Assembly (NCBI RefSeq): GCF_029080175.1
Contig: NZ_JARFJC010000008.1
DNA length: 64,000 nucleotides
From: Luteipulveratus flavus
GTDB lineage: Bacteria > Actinomycetota > Actinomycetes > Actinomycetales > Dermatophilaceae
Reading direction: 5' to 3' (one strand)
Shown here: positions 8,168 through 18,551 of the stretch, piece after piece
Position numbering within the stretch: position 1 is the stretch's first letter
Layout: each line of letters opens with the position of its first letter
The notes under the pieces: generated by a model
Seen by the model: only the letters and a program-made list of their open reading frames with translations
Database searches by the model: none
What the model was told of the DNA's origin: nothing
Program-made: the position numbers and the translations under genes

Positions 8168-9393
8168 GCGCCCCCGCGTGCCGGCTCTGCGGCGCAGAGC
8201 TGACGCACACGTTCGTCGACCTCGGCATGTCGCCGCCGTGCGAGAGCTTCCTGACCGCCGACGAGCTCGACCAGGGTGAGACGTTCTACCCGTTGCACGT
8301 GCGGATCTGCGGTGAGTGCCTGCTGGTGCAGCTGCCGGCGTACCTCTCGGGCGAGGAGATCTTCTCCGACTACGCCTACTTCTCCTCCTACAGCGACTCC
8401 TGGGTCGCACACGCGAAGCGCTTCGTCGACACCGCCGTCGAGCGGCTCGGGCTGGACGAGGACGCCTTCGTGGTGGAGGTCGCGAGCAACGACGGCTACC
8501 TCCTGCAGCACGTCGTCGCGCGGGGCATGCGCTGCCTCGGCATCGAGCCCGCCGCCAACGTCGCCGAGGCCGCGCGCGAGAAGGGCGTGCCGACGGAGGT
8601 GCTGTTCCTCGGCGCGGAGACCGGCGCGAAGGTCGCGGCGACCCATGGCCCGGCCGACCTGGTGGTGGCCAACAACGTCTTCGCGCACGTCCCGGACATC
8701 GTCGACTTCGCCCAGGGGTTGCGCGCGCTGGTCGCCGACGACGGCCGGGTCAGCATCGAGATCCCGCACCTGCAGCGCCTGATCGAGGGCAACGAGTACG
8801 ACACGATCTACCACGAGCACTTCTCCTACCTGTCGCTGCTCACCACCCAGCGCGTCCTGGCCAGGGCGGGCCTGACGGTCGTGGACGTCGAGGAGCTGGC
8901 CTCGCACGGGGGCTCGCTGCGGACGTGGTCCGCACCGACCGAGGGCGCTCCGGAGCCGACCGCCGCGGTCGCCAGGGTGCTGGCGGCCGAGGAGCGGGCC
9001 GGGCTGCACAGCCTGGACGGGCACGCCGGCTTCGCGGCCCAGGTCGCGACCGTCCGCAACGACGTCATGGAGTTCCTGATCGGCGCCGCGCGCGAGGGGA
9101 AGTCCGTGGTGGCGTACGGCGCCCCCGGCAAGGGCAACACCCTGCTCAACCACTGCGGCATCCGCGCCGACCTGCTGGCTTTCGCGGTGGACCGCAACCC
9201 GTACAAGCACGGGCGGTTCCTGCCGGGCACGCACATCCCGGTCCACCCGGTCGAGGCGCTCGACGCGGCGCGCCCTGACTACGTCCTGATCATGCCGTGG
9301 AACCTCCGCGAGGAGATCTCGGCGCAGCTGTCGTACGTACGTGACTGGGGCGGCCGGCTGGTGGTCGCCCTTCCACACCTCGAGGTCCTCTGA
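8164..9393 (+). CDS. NDP-sugar C-methyltransferase (TcaB9/NovU/EvaC family)
   Basis: 409 residues in the three-part family layout. An N-terminal zinc knuckle has Cys6, Cys9, Cys49 and Cys52. The SAM domain has motif VVEVASNDG around 103-111. The C-terminal domain has AYGAPGKGNTLL. Active-site residues match the TcaB9-type pattern: His175 in NNVFAH, and Tyr216 and His219 in the YHEH motif. These enzymes add a methyl branch at C3 of a 4-keto-deoxysugar nucleotide. Translation starts at GTG 8164, overlapping the epimerase stop. With all catalytic residues in place it is probably active, giving a branched-chain sugar; compare the degenerate copy in the fusion protein at 13097-15490. Confidence 0.87.
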   Translation: MSAPACRLCGAELTHTFVDLGMSPPCESFLTADELDQGETFYPLHVRICGECLLVQLPAYLSGEEIFSDYAYFSSYSDSWVAHAKRFVDTAVERLGLDEDAFVVEVASNDGYLLQHVVARGMRCLGIEPAANVAEAAREKGVPTEVLFLGAETGAKVAATHGPADLVVANNVFAHVPDIVDFAQGLRALVADDGRVSIEIPHLQRLIEGNEYDTIYHEHFSYLSLLTTQRVLARAGLTVVDVEELASHGGSLRTWSAPTEGAPEPTAAVARVLAAEERAGLHSLDGHAGFAAQVATVRNDVMEFLIGAAREGKSVVAYGAPGKGNTLLNHCGIRADLLAFAVDRNPYKHGRFLPGTHIPVHPVEALDAARPDYVLIMPWNLREEISAQLSYVRDWGGRLVVALPHLEVL

Positions 9394-9399
9394 GAGGAC
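9385..9399 (+). other. Small hairpin over the C-methyltransferase stop codon
   Basis: GTCCTC (9385-9390) pairs with GAGGAC (9394-9399), and the three-base loop is the TGA stop codon itself. The next gene starts at 9426 after an AAGGGG ribosome-binding site. It is too short to be a convincing terminator and may only affect coupling between the two genes. Confidence 0.3.
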
Positions 9400-9425
9400 T
9401 CGTTCGTCGGAAAGGGGCTGACGAC

Positions 9426-10262
9426 ATGAAGGTTGTGCTGTTCTGCGGGGGGCTGGGCATGCGGATCCGGTCCGGACCGGAGTCACTGCCCAAACCGATG
9501 GTGCCGATCGGTCATCGACCGGTGCTGTGGCACGTGATGCGGTACTACGCCCACTTCGGGCACACCGAGTTCATCCTCTGCCTGGGGTTCGGCGCCGAGG
9601 CGGTCAAGGACTACTTCCTCTCCTACCGGGAGACCGCGTCCAACGACTTCGTGATGTCCCACGGCGGTGAGCAGATCGACATGCTCAGCACCGACATCAG
9701 CGAGTGGCGCATCACCTTCGCCGACACCGGTCTGGACACCCCCATCGGCGAACGGCTCCGTCGGGTCCGCCACCACCTGGACGGCGACGAGATGTTCCTG
9801 GCCAACTACGGCGACGTGCTCACCGACGCACCGATGAACGACCTGGTCGAGCAGTTCCGCGGCACCGACGCCGTGGCGAGCGTGCTCGCGGTGAAGCCGC
9901 AGGACTCCTTCCACGTGCTCAGGATGAACGGCCCGACCAGCGTGACCGGCCTCGAACCCGTCGCCGACATGGACATGCGCATCAACGGCGGCTACTTCGT
10001 GCTGCGCCAGGGCATCTTCGACTACCTCGGCGAGAACCAGGACCTGGTGATGGACGCCTGCGTGAAGGCCGCCGCCGACGGGAAGATGCGCGCGACGCCG
10101 TACGACGGGTTCTGGGCGCCGATGGACACCCTCAAGGAGCGGGCGTCGCTGGAGGACCTCTACCGCCGCGGGTGCAGCCCGTGGGCGCTGTGGCGCGAGC
10201 AGCCCGCGGTCATGAGCGAGCCGCTGCCCCCGCCGGTCGACGTCGCGCTCCCGGCGGTCTGA
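9426..10262 (+). CDS. Sugar-1-phosphate nucleotidyltransferase (glucose-1-phosphate cytidylyltransferase-like)
   Basis: 278 residues. The N-terminal nucleotide-binding motif GGLGMR is followed by LPKPMVPIG, the metal-binding Asp is in NYGDVLTD, and a C-terminal GFWAPMDTLKE matches the signature FW-x2-MDT of RfbF-type CTP:glucose-1-phosphate cytidylyltransferases. It would activate a hexose-1-phosphate to CDP-sugar, the first step of a CDP-deoxysugar route. An AAGGGG Shine-Dalgarno precedes ATG 9426. The next gene starts directly after its stop. CDP rather than dTDP specificity rests on the MDT signature only. Confidence 0.82.
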   Translation: MKVVLFCGGLGMRIRSGPESLPKPMVPIGHRPVLWHVMRYYAHFGHTEFILCLGFGAEAVKDYFLSYRETASNDFVMSHGGEQIDMLSTDISEWRITFADTGLDTPIGERLRRVRHHLDGDEMFLANYGDVLTDAPMNDLVEQFRGTDAVASVLAVKPQDSFHVLRMNGPTSVTGLEPVADMDMRINGGYFVLRQGIFDYLGENQDLVMDACVKAAADGKMRATPYDGFWAPMDTLKERASLEDLYRRGCSPWALWREQPAVMSEPLPPPVDVALPAV

Positions 10263-11581
<1,319 letters not shown>

Positions 11582-11582
<1 letters not shown>

Positions 11583-12211
11583 TGCTGGCCCTCGATCTCG
11601 GCGCCGTCCGTCACGTCGTCTGTCTCGGCGCCCATCCTGATGACATCGAGATCGGTTGTGGCGCCACCGTCCTGATGCTCGCGGATGACGTGCGGCGGGT
11701 GGTCCGCAACGTCGTCCTGACCGGGTCCGAGGAGCGTGCTCGGGAGGCCGAGCACGCTGCGAAGCTCTTCGGAGCGACCGGGGGAGTGCAGTGTCTCGAC
11801 CTTCCGGACGGACGGCTCCCGGCGCACTGGGACGCGACGAAGGAGGCGCTCGAGGACGTCGCGCGGGCCGGAGACGCCGACCTCGTCCTCGCGCCGTCCC
11901 CCGAGGACGCGCACCAGGACCACCGCCTCATCGGCGAGCTGGCCACCACCGTGTGGCGCGACTCCCTGGTACTGCACTACGAGATCCCCAAGTGGGACGG
12001 CGACCTCGGCCGCCCGACCCACTACGTCCCGGTCGACGACGCGACGGCTCAGCGCAAGATCGACGGGCTGTTCCAGGCATACCCCTCGCAGCACGGCCGG
12101 GACTGGTGGGACGAGGAGATGTTCCGCGGCCTCATGCGGCTGCGCGGTATGGAGTGCCGGGCGCGGTACGCCGAAGCGTTCGTGGTCCGGAAGGCCCTGC
12201 TGTCGCTATGA
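11582..12211 (+). CDS. PIG-L family (LmbE-like) N-deacetylase
   Basis: 209 residues. The zinc motif AHPDD (His18, Asp20, Asp21) and the later HQDH are both present. PIG-L/LmbE enzymes remove acetyl from an N-acetylated sugar or sugar-like substrate, as in GPI and mycothiol synthesis. The open frame runs far upstream, but ATG 11582 overlaps the aminotransferase stop (TGATG), marking translational coupling; a GTG at 11579 is the other option. As last gene of the nucleotide-sugar operon it probably unmasks an amine, perhaps so that a different acyl group can be attached. It ends ten bases from the convergent GT2 gene. Confidence 0.83.
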
Positions 12212-12221
12212 CCTCGGCGGG

Positions 12222-13097
12222 TCAGTAGCGACCGGTGACGTCGGCGTAGAGGTGCTTGACGTCGCTCGCACTGCTGCGCCAGGTGCGCAGAGTCCAGTGC
12301 CGTCCGACGGTGGCGGCACAGCGCGCCTTCTCCGCGGCGTCCAGGTCGGAGCGGCGCACGGCGGCGAGCAGGTGGCCGGTCACCTGCGTGTAACCGAAGA
12401 CCCGCGCCCGGCGCCGGCTGCCGAGCCAGCGCATCTCGCTGGCGCGGCTACCGCCGTGCTGCTCTCCGTGGTCCCTCAGGTACAGCAGCTGCTCCGGCAC
12501 GCCGACGAACGGGCCTTGGAGGCACAGCTCCGTGAGCAGGATGAAGCCGTCGGACAGCAGCGGCTGGATCCCACGCGTGCGGCGCAGCGAATCCGTGCGG
12601 ATGACGCCGAACAGCGCCTGCTCGGCGATGCGGACGTACAGCTGGGCCAGCCGTCGGTGCGCGGGTTCGAGGTCGAGCTGGAGGTCCGCGTCGTCGCGCC
12701 CGCCGGTCAGCTGGGACGCCTCGTCGATCGTGAGCACGCGGGGATGGGCGAGAACGGCGTCGGGGTGCGCCTCGAGGGTGCGCACGCACGCCTCCAGGAA
12801 GGTCGGAGCGCAGCGGTCGTCGTAGAAGGCCCACTTGAACAGCGGCGCGGTCGACTCCTCGACGAGCCGGTTCAGGTTGCGCGGGCCGCCGAGGTTGGTC
12901 TCGCTGCGCAGGTAGCGCACCCGGGGGTCGGCGGCCGCGGCGGCACGGCAGATCTGCTCGGTGCCGTCGGTCGAGCCGTTGTCGGCGATCAGGATCTCGA
13001 TGTCGGTGAGGGTCTGGGCCCGGATCGAGTCGAGCGCCTCGGCGAGGTACTTCTCGCCGTTGTAGACCGGGATGCCGACGCTGAGAAGTGGTGCCAT
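12222..13097 (-). CDS. Glycosyltransferase family 2 (GT-A)
   Basis: 291 residues. It begins MAPLLSVGIPVYNGEKYLAE, the canonical GT2 start, with DNGSTDGT as nucleotide-binding loop and YDDRC as the likely metal-binding acidic motif. It is an inverting cytosolic transferase adding one sugar to a lipid-linked acceptor. ATG 13097 shares one base with the stop of the large fusion gene (TGATG), so the two are translated together. Donor sugar unknown; it may use the branched amino sugar implied by the convergent operon. Confidence 0.85.
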   Translation of the reverse strand: MAPLLSVGIPVYNGEKYLAEALDSIRAQTLTDIEILIADNGSTDGTEQICRAAAAADPRVRYLRSETNLGGPRNLNRLVEESTAPLFKWAFYDDRCAPTFLEACVRTLEAHPDAVLAHPRVLTIDEASQLTGGRDDADLQLDLEPAHRRLAQLYVRIAEQALFGVIRTDSLRRTRGIQPLLSDGFILLTELCLQGPFVGVPEQLLYLRDHGEQHGGSRASEMRWLGSRRRARVFGYTQVTGHLLAAVRRSDLDAAEKARCAATVGRHWTLRTWRSSASDVKHLYADVTGRY

Positions 13098-15490
13098 CAG
13101 TGCGCTCCTTCGATGAGGTTCCGGCAGGTCGCCCAGTCCGCCTCCATCGCATCGCGCAGCCGGGGGAGGACGCCAGAGTCGGGGCGGGTCCCGTGCTCCA
13201 GGGCGTCGTCGAGGGCGGCCAGCACGTCCGTCGCCGCGAAGGAGGACGCCTCGAAGGACAGACCCGGCACACCGAAGATCGCCATGAGGTCCTGACACTT
13301 GCGCGCGTATCCCAGGGACACGGTCGGTTTTCCGAGCTGCAGGGCGATGACGAGGTTGTGGTAGCGGGTGCCGATGACGGCCGCGGCCGGCGAGATGGCC
13401 TCGGCCAGCTCTCGCAGCGAGGTGGCTCGCACGCTGTCCACCCGCTCGTCGCCGCACCGGCGGACGATCAGGTCCATGGTCTCGTCGTCGGCCGAGTCCC
13501 CTCCCACCAGGCGCACGCGACGGCCGCGGGCGACCAGCCCTCGGACCAGCTCGGTCACTCGCTCCTCGTAGTCGTGCCCGGTGGTGCGCCGGCCGCCGTT
13601 GCGCATGACGCCGACGACCACCAGCTCGGGATCGGGGACAGATGCCGCTGCACTGCCCTGTTCGTACTCCAGAAGCAGGGCGAGGTCGCCGCTGACCGCG
13701 CCCTGGTCGGGTCGGCCGGTCCAGCCGCGGACGATGTCGCGCGACCGCTCGTCACGGAACGAGGCGTGCGTCACCCGCCGCAACCCGCCGGCGAACAGCC
13801 GGCGCGACCACGGCTCCTGCACCGGGCTCGCTCCGGCGCCGATCACCAGGAGCGGCACCCGGTACATCCGGCAGCTCACGGCCAGACGCCAGAACGACAG
13901 CGGCAGCCCGAGCATCCGGGTGCCGAGCTCACCCTCGAACACCCCGGCACCCGGGATGAGGACCGCTCGCGCGGACCGCACCTGCCGCGCTGTCCGGGCG
14001 AGGTCCCCCACGCGGAGGGCGACCTTCTCGACCGGCCGCAGCGGACGCGGCGTCCGCTCGTGGCGCGGCCAGTTGATGTGGTCGGCGGTCACGTCGTGCC
14101 GCGCCGTCATCCGCTCGGGCACGTAGCACAGGACGTGCACCGCCGCGTCCGGGATGTCCCGGTGGATGAGCGCGAGCAAGGACTCGAACGACGCCTCGTT
14201 GCCGAGGTTCGGACCGCCCAGCTCGCCGAACACGACGATCGGACCGGCGCTCGTCCGGTTCCCGCTCTCGACACGGGGTTCGGGGCGGCGCAGTGACCGC
14301 GGTGGTCGCGGCTCACGCTCGGCGAAGTCGCGGCCACCCGCCGGCGCGGTCGCGAAGGTGAGCTCGCGCGGCTGGGGGAGCGGGACGTAGAACGTCGGCT
14401 GCCAGCCGGATCCGCGTGCCATCTCCCGCAGCTGGGCGATGACCTCCTCGGCGATGTCCCAGGTGAGGACGACCACCTCGTCCGGGCGGTCCTGCAGCAG
14501 CTGCTCCGGCGCCATGATCGGCACGCGCGCCCCCGGGACGCGGTGACCGTGCTTGGCGGGCGACTTGTCGACGGTGTACGGCAGGAGGCTGTCGTCGACG
14601 TCCGCGAGCGCGAGCAGCACGGCGGCCTTGGACGGGGCGCCGTACGCCGCGACCCGGGAACCGCGAGAACGCAGCTCCACCAGGCGTTCTCGCAGAGCGT
14701 TCGTCGCCTTCCGGCCCAGCTCGCCGAGACCATCGAGGGTGTCGACGCGGTCGAGACCGGCGGACCGCTCACGGCGGAGCAGCTCGTCCACGCTCGGATC
14801 GACGCTCGGGTCGTCGGCCGCCCGCCGCGCGGAGATGCGCACGCTGCCGCCGTACACCGGGACCATCTCGGCGCGCGTGAGGACGAGCCCGTGGCGTTCC
14901 AGGAGCGGCTGCAGCGCGATGCCGGACAGGTAGACGAAGTGGCCGTGCCGGATGGTGTCGACGAGGCCGCCCTCGACCAGCGGCAGGACGTGGAAGAACT
15001 CGCACACCAGCACCCCGCCGGGGGCGAGGCGCGCGGCGTGGGCGGCGACCACGGCGTCGAGGTGCTCCTCGTGCATCAGGTAGTGCACGTCGACGACGAG
15101 GTCGGCCGGACCCTCGTCCACCGGCCGGAGCCCGCGCTCGACGAACCGGGGCAGCCAGGAGGCGCCGTGCGAGCTGTCCAGCTCCAGGACGCTGTGGCCG
15201 GGCGCGAGCCGTTCGTCGGCGACGACGCGCTCCACCGAGGCGGCGGCGTGCGCCAGCGCGGTGTCGGAGTCGACGGCCGACTGCGGCTCCGGCATCGCGC
15301 CGCGCACCGCGCCGAGCTGGACCAGGCAGCAGTCGGGGCACATCGCCAGGGTCAGCGGCCAGCGCGGATCCGGCGCCGGGTCGTCGGCGCGGGGGAAGAG
15401 GTCGGACGCCGGCACCTCGCCGAGGTCGACGACGACGCGCGGCCGCTCGGACCCGCACGCTCTGCAACGAAGTGTGGCCGGTTCCCCCAT
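13097..15490 (-). CDS. Fusion: degenerate NDP-sugar C-methyltransferase domain plus polysaccharide pyruvyl transferase
   Basis: 797 residues. Residues 1-380 follow the C-methyltransferase layout of the enzyme at 8164-9393: zinc Cys 9, 12, 51 and 54, and the C-terminal AAYGAPSKAAVLL near 281-293. SAM motif I is broken (ELDSSHG in place of EVASNDG), and about 35 residues carrying the SAM acidic loop are missing. The YHEH motif has become RHGH (181-184), while His140 is kept. A charged linker (about 383-415) leads to a pyruvyl transferase domain (416-797) with GGPNLGNE and TRYHN-LVIALQLGKP. The pyruvyl domain would place pyruvate ketals on sugars from phosphoenolpyruvate. The front half is probably a sugar-nucleotide-binding or scaffold domain rather than a methyltransferase. 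Confidence 0.82.
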   Translation of the reverse strand: MGEPATLRCRACGSERPRVVVDLGEVPASDLFPRADDPAPDPRWPLTLAMCPDCCLVQLGAVRGAMPEPQSAVDSDTALAHAAASVERVVADERLAPGHSVLELDSSHGASWLPRFVERGLRPVDEGPADLVVDVHYLMHEEHLDAVVAAHAARLAPGGVLVCEFFHVLPLVEGGLVDTIRHGHFVYLSGIALQPLLERHGLVLTRAEMVPVYGGSVRISARRAADDPSVDPSVDELLRRERSAGLDRVDTLDGLGELGRKATNALRERLVELRSRGSRVAAYGAPSKAAVLLALADVDDSLLPYTVDKSPAKHGHRVPGARVPIMAPEQLLQDRPDEVVVLTWDIAEEVIAQLREMARGSGWQPTFYVPLPQPRELTFATAPAGGRDFAEREPRPPRSLRRPEPRVESGNRTSAGPIVVFGELGGPNLGNEASFESLLALIHRDIPDAAVHVLCYVPERMTARHDVTADHINWPRHERTPRPLRPVEKVALRVGDLARTARQVRSARAVLIPGAGVFEGELGTRMLGLPLSFWRLAVSCRMYRVPLLVIGAGASPVQEPWSRRLFAGGLRRVTHASFRDERSRDIVRGWTGRPDQGAVSGDLALLLEYEQGSAAASVPDPELVVVGVMRNGGRRTTGHDYEERVTELVRGLVARGRRVRLVGGDSADDETMDLIVRRCGDERVDSVRATSLRELAEAISPAAAVIGTRYHNLVIALQLGKPTVSLGYARKCQDLMAIFGVPGLSFEASSFAATDVLAALDDALEHGTRPDSGVLPRLRDAMEADWATCRNLIEGAH

Positions 15491-15555
15491 GTGCGAGATT
15501 CTGCCGTCAACGGGCTCACCGTTGGCAAGAATGGGCGCAGAGGGGGTGGGGGCAG

Positions 15556-17526
15556 ATGCGCGTACTGCGGTTCGCTCACCATGCGCCGGTCTCGGCCTGG
15601 CGGCAGCGGGAGCGGGAGCTGATCCACGGCGGGGTCGAGCTGACCCTGGTGTCGTCGCGCCGGTGGAACGAGGGCGGCTCGATGGTCGAGCTCAGCCCGG
15701 ACGGGGACGACTTCATCGAGCCGGTGCGTACGTTCGGCCAGCACCCGAACCTGTTCTTCTACGATCCCCGCCCCGTGTGGCGGCTGCTCGGGCAGCGGTG
15801 GGACCTGATCGACCTGCACGAGGAGCCCTGCTCGCTGGCCACCGCCGAGGTGCTCGCCCTGCGCAGACTGCGCCGCTCGCGGGTCCCGTACGTCATGTAC
15901 TCCGCCCAGAACCTCCGCAAGCGCTACCCCGTGCCGTTCCGCTGGACCGAGCGCTGGGCGCTGCGCGGCGCGAGCGCGGCGTACGTGTGCAACTCCGCGG
16001 CGGGCAGGATCCTGAAGGAGAAGGGGCTCGCCGCCCCCGCGTACGACATCCCGCTCGGGCTCGACCTGTCCCGGTTCACCCCTACTGACCGGGAGCCGCC
16101 GCGTGACGGGCTGACCATCGGGTACGCCGGACGGCTGGAGCCGCACAAGGGTGTCGGCGTGCTGCTGGACGCGGTCGCGGACGAGCCCGCCTGGCGGGTC
16201 GAGGTCGCGGGGACCGGCCCGCAGCGAGCGCCCCTGGAGGCGCAGGCCGCCGCGAGGGGTGAGGCCAACCGGGTCCGGTTCCACGGCCATCGCGCTGCGC
16301 AGGAGCTGCCGGCGTTCTACCGCGGGCTCGACGTCCTCGCCGTGCCCTCCCTGGAGACCTCGGGCTGGGTGGAGCAGTTCGGCCGGGTCGTGGTCGAGGC
16401 GATGGCGTGCGGGGTGCCGGTGGTGGCGAGCGAGTCCGGCGCGCTGCCGGACGTCGTCGCGGGCGCCGGCCTGCTCGCGCCTCCGGGCGACGCCGAGGCC
16501 CTGCACGACCGGATCCGGCAGCTGGTGGACCCTCGTACCTGGCAGCGGTGCCGCGACGCCGGCCTCGCGCACGCCGAGGGGTTCACCTGGGCGCAGGTGG
16601 CGCGCCATCATCGCCGCATGTACGACCACGCGACGCCGACGGCGGCGACCGAGGGCGACGACCTCCCGGACCTGCACGTCCTCGTCGTCGCCTACGGTCC
16701 GCCGGACCTGCTCGCCGCGTGCCTCGACCGGCTGGGCGGCGCCTTCCCGGTGACCGTGGTCGACAACTCCTCCAGCCCGGCGACCGCCGAGGTGGTGCGG
16801 GCGGCCGGTGCGCGCTACCTCGACCCCGGGAGCAACCTCGGCTTCGCCCGCGGCGTGAACCACGGCCTGCGGGCCATCGGCGACGGTGACGACGACGACC
16901 CGGCCGGCACGGACGTGCTCCTGCTCAACCCGGACGCCGGCATCGACCCGGCCGGGGTCACCGCGCTGCACCACGCGCTGCACACGGACCCGCGCCTGGC
17001 GGCGGTGGCGCCGGAGCAGGTGCACCCCGAGACGGGGGACGAGGTCCGCGTCGCGTGGCCCTTCCCCAGCCCGATGGGCGCCGTGGTCGAGGCCGTGGGT
17101 CTCGGGTCCCGGCGGAACCGCCCGGACTTCGTCATCGGCTCGGTGCTGCTGCTGCGCGGCCGGGCGATCGCGGACGTGGGACTGCTGGACGAGCGGTTCT
17201 TCCTCTACTCCGAGGAGACCGACTGGCAGCGGCGGGCGATGTCGCGCGGCTGGCGCTCCGACGTCGTCCGCGGCGTGTCCGGCACCCATCTCGGGGCGGC
17301 GACCAGCAGCGACTCCGTGGTCCGGGAGCAGCACTTCCACGCGTCCTTGGAGCGGTACGTCCGCAAGCACCACGGCGCCGCCGGCTGGATGGTCTTCCGC
17401 GCGGCGATGGTGGCCGGCGGAGCCGCGCGGGCGGTGGCGCCGACGGCAGGCCGCAGGGAGGCGGCCCGACGTCGTGCCCGGCTCTACGTCACCGGTCCGG
17501 TGCGAGCGCAGGAGCGCAGCCGGTGA
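15556..17526 (+). CDS. Bifunctional glycosyltransferase: GT4 domain fused to GT2 domain
   Basis: 656 residues. The first half is a GT-B enzyme (MRVLRFAHHA start, GYAGRLEPHKG, donor motif EQFGRVVVE as E-x7-E). The second half, from about residue 370, is a rhamnosyltransferase-like GT2 domain (VVDNSSSP, SNLGFARGVN, acidic LLNPDAG, EETDWQRR). One polypeptide could add two successive sugars. The start is ATG 15556 after a G-rich Shine-Dalgarno, not the earlier in-frame ATG, whose residues do not fit the fold. It opens a three-gene operon and overlaps the next gene by four bases. Confidence 0.87.
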   Translation: MRVLRFAHHAPVSAWRQRERELIHGGVELTLVSSRRWNEGGSMVELSPDGDDFIEPVRTFGQHPNLFFYDPRPVWRLLGQRWDLIDLHEEPCSLATAEVLALRRLRRSRVPYVMYSAQNLRKRYPVPFRWTERWALRGASAAYVCNSAAGRILKEKGLAAPAYDIPLGLDLSRFTPTDREPPRDGLTIGYAGRLEPHKGVGVLLDAVADEPAWRVEVAGTGPQRAPLEAQAAARGEANRVRFHGHRAAQELPAFYRGLDVLAVPSLETSGWVEQFGRVVVEAMACGVPVVASESGALPDVVAGAGLLAPPGDAEALHDRIRQLVDPRTWQRCRDAGLAHAEGFTWAQVARHHRRMYDHATPTAATEGDDLPDLHVLVVAYGPPDLLAACLDRLGGAFPVTVVDNSSSPATAEVVRAAGARYLDPGSNLGFARGVNHGLRAIGDGDDDDPAGTDVLLLNPDAGIDPAGVTALHHALHTDPRLAAVAPEQVHPETGDEVRVAWPFPSPMGAVVEAVGLGSRRNRPDFVIGSVLLLRGRAIADVGLLDERFFLYSEETDWQRRAMSRGWRSDVVRGVSGTHLGAATSSDSVVREQHFHASLERYVRKHHGAAGWMVFRAAMVAGGAARAVAPTAGRREAARRRARLYVTGPVRAQERSR

Positions 17527-18551
17527 CGCTCCGGATCGTGCACGTCGTGTGCAGCGACGGGTTCGCGGGCGTGGAGCGCCACATCGCCGTCCTCGCGCCC
17601 GAGCTCGCCCGGCTCGGCTGCGAGGTGGTGGTGCTCGGTGGTGACGGCTCGCGGATGCGAGCGACCCTCGATCCCGCCGGTGTCGCCTGGTTCCCCGCCA
17701 GCAGCCGCGGTGAGGCCGCCGGCCGGCTCGTCAGGCTGGGCCGTCCGTCGCTGGTCCACGCGCACATGACCGAGGCCGAGCTCGTCGCCGTGGCGACCCG
17801 CCCGGTGCACCGGGCGCCGGTCGTCGCGACCCGCCACTTCGCCGCCGGGCGAGGGTCGAGCGCGGCGGCCCGCTGGGTCGGCCGGCGCATCGAGGGCCGC
17901 CTCGCCGGCCAGCTCGCGATCTCCGACTACGTCGCCCGGGAGTCCGGCGGCGCGACCTGGACCGTCCACCCCGGCGTACCGGTGCAGGAGAGCCGGGTGC
18001 CGGCCGCCGAGCGGGACCGTACTGTGCTCGTCGTGCAGCGACTCGAGCCGGAGAAGTCCACCCGTACGGCGGTCGACGCGTGGGCGCGCAGCGGCCTCGC
18101 CGAGCAGGGCTGGCGGCTGCGGCTCGCGGGCGAGGGCAGCGAGCGCGCGAGCATCGAGAAGGACGTCGCCGACCGCGGGCTGGGTGACACCGTCGAGCTG
18201 TTCGGCGCGCGCGACGACGTGGCCGAGCTGATGCGCGGCGCCGGCATCCTGCTCGCGCCGACGCCGCGCGAGGGCCTCGGACTGGCGGTGCTGGAGGCGA
18301 TGGCCGCCGGCCTGCCGGTCGTCGCATCCGCCTCGGGAGGTCACGACGAGACGGTCGGCGCCGTCACTCCCGACAGCCTCTTCGCGCCGGGCGACGCCGA
18401 GACCGCCGGTCGGCTCCTGCGCGAGCGTGCCTCCGACCTGGCCCGGCGGGAGCGCGACGGCGACCTCCTGCAGCGGCACCAGCAGGCCGCGTTCACCGTG
18501 CGTCGCCAGGCGCAGGAGACCCTCCGGGCCTACCAGCAGGTCCTGGCATGA
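17523..18551 (+). CDS. Glycosyltransferase family 4 (GT-B)
   Basis: 342 residues from GTG 17523, which overlaps the preceding stop (GTGA). The N-terminal VVCSDGFAGVERHI is a GT4 acceptor loop. The donor site shows EGLGLAVLE (E-x7-E) followed by AMAAGLPVVASASGG, and LVVQRLEPEKS marks the start of the second Rossmann domain. Somewhat short for the family but complete. Second member of the 15556-19675 operon; its sugar cannot be assigned. Confidence 0.86.
   Translation: MTLRIVHVVCSDGFAGVERHIAVLAPELARLGCEVVVLGGDGSRMRATLDPAGVAWFPASSRGEAAGRLVRLGRPSLVHAHMTEAELVAVATRPVHRAPVVATRHFAAGRGSSAAARWVGRRIEGRLAGQLAISDYVARESGGATWTVHPGVPVQESRVPAAERDRTVLVVQRLEPEKSTRTAVDAWARSGLAEQGWRLRLAGEGSERASIEKDVADRGLGDTVELFGARDDVAELMRGAGILLAPTPREGLGLAVLEAMAAGLPVVASASGGHDETVGAVTPDSLFAPGDAETAGRLLRERASDLARRERDGDLLQRHQQAAFTVRRQAQETLRAYQQVLA

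Noticed and set aside
15352..17373. 673-codon open frame on the minus strand
   Set aside because: Opposite the GT4-GT2 fusion, without motifs; explained by G/C third positions in the real gene.
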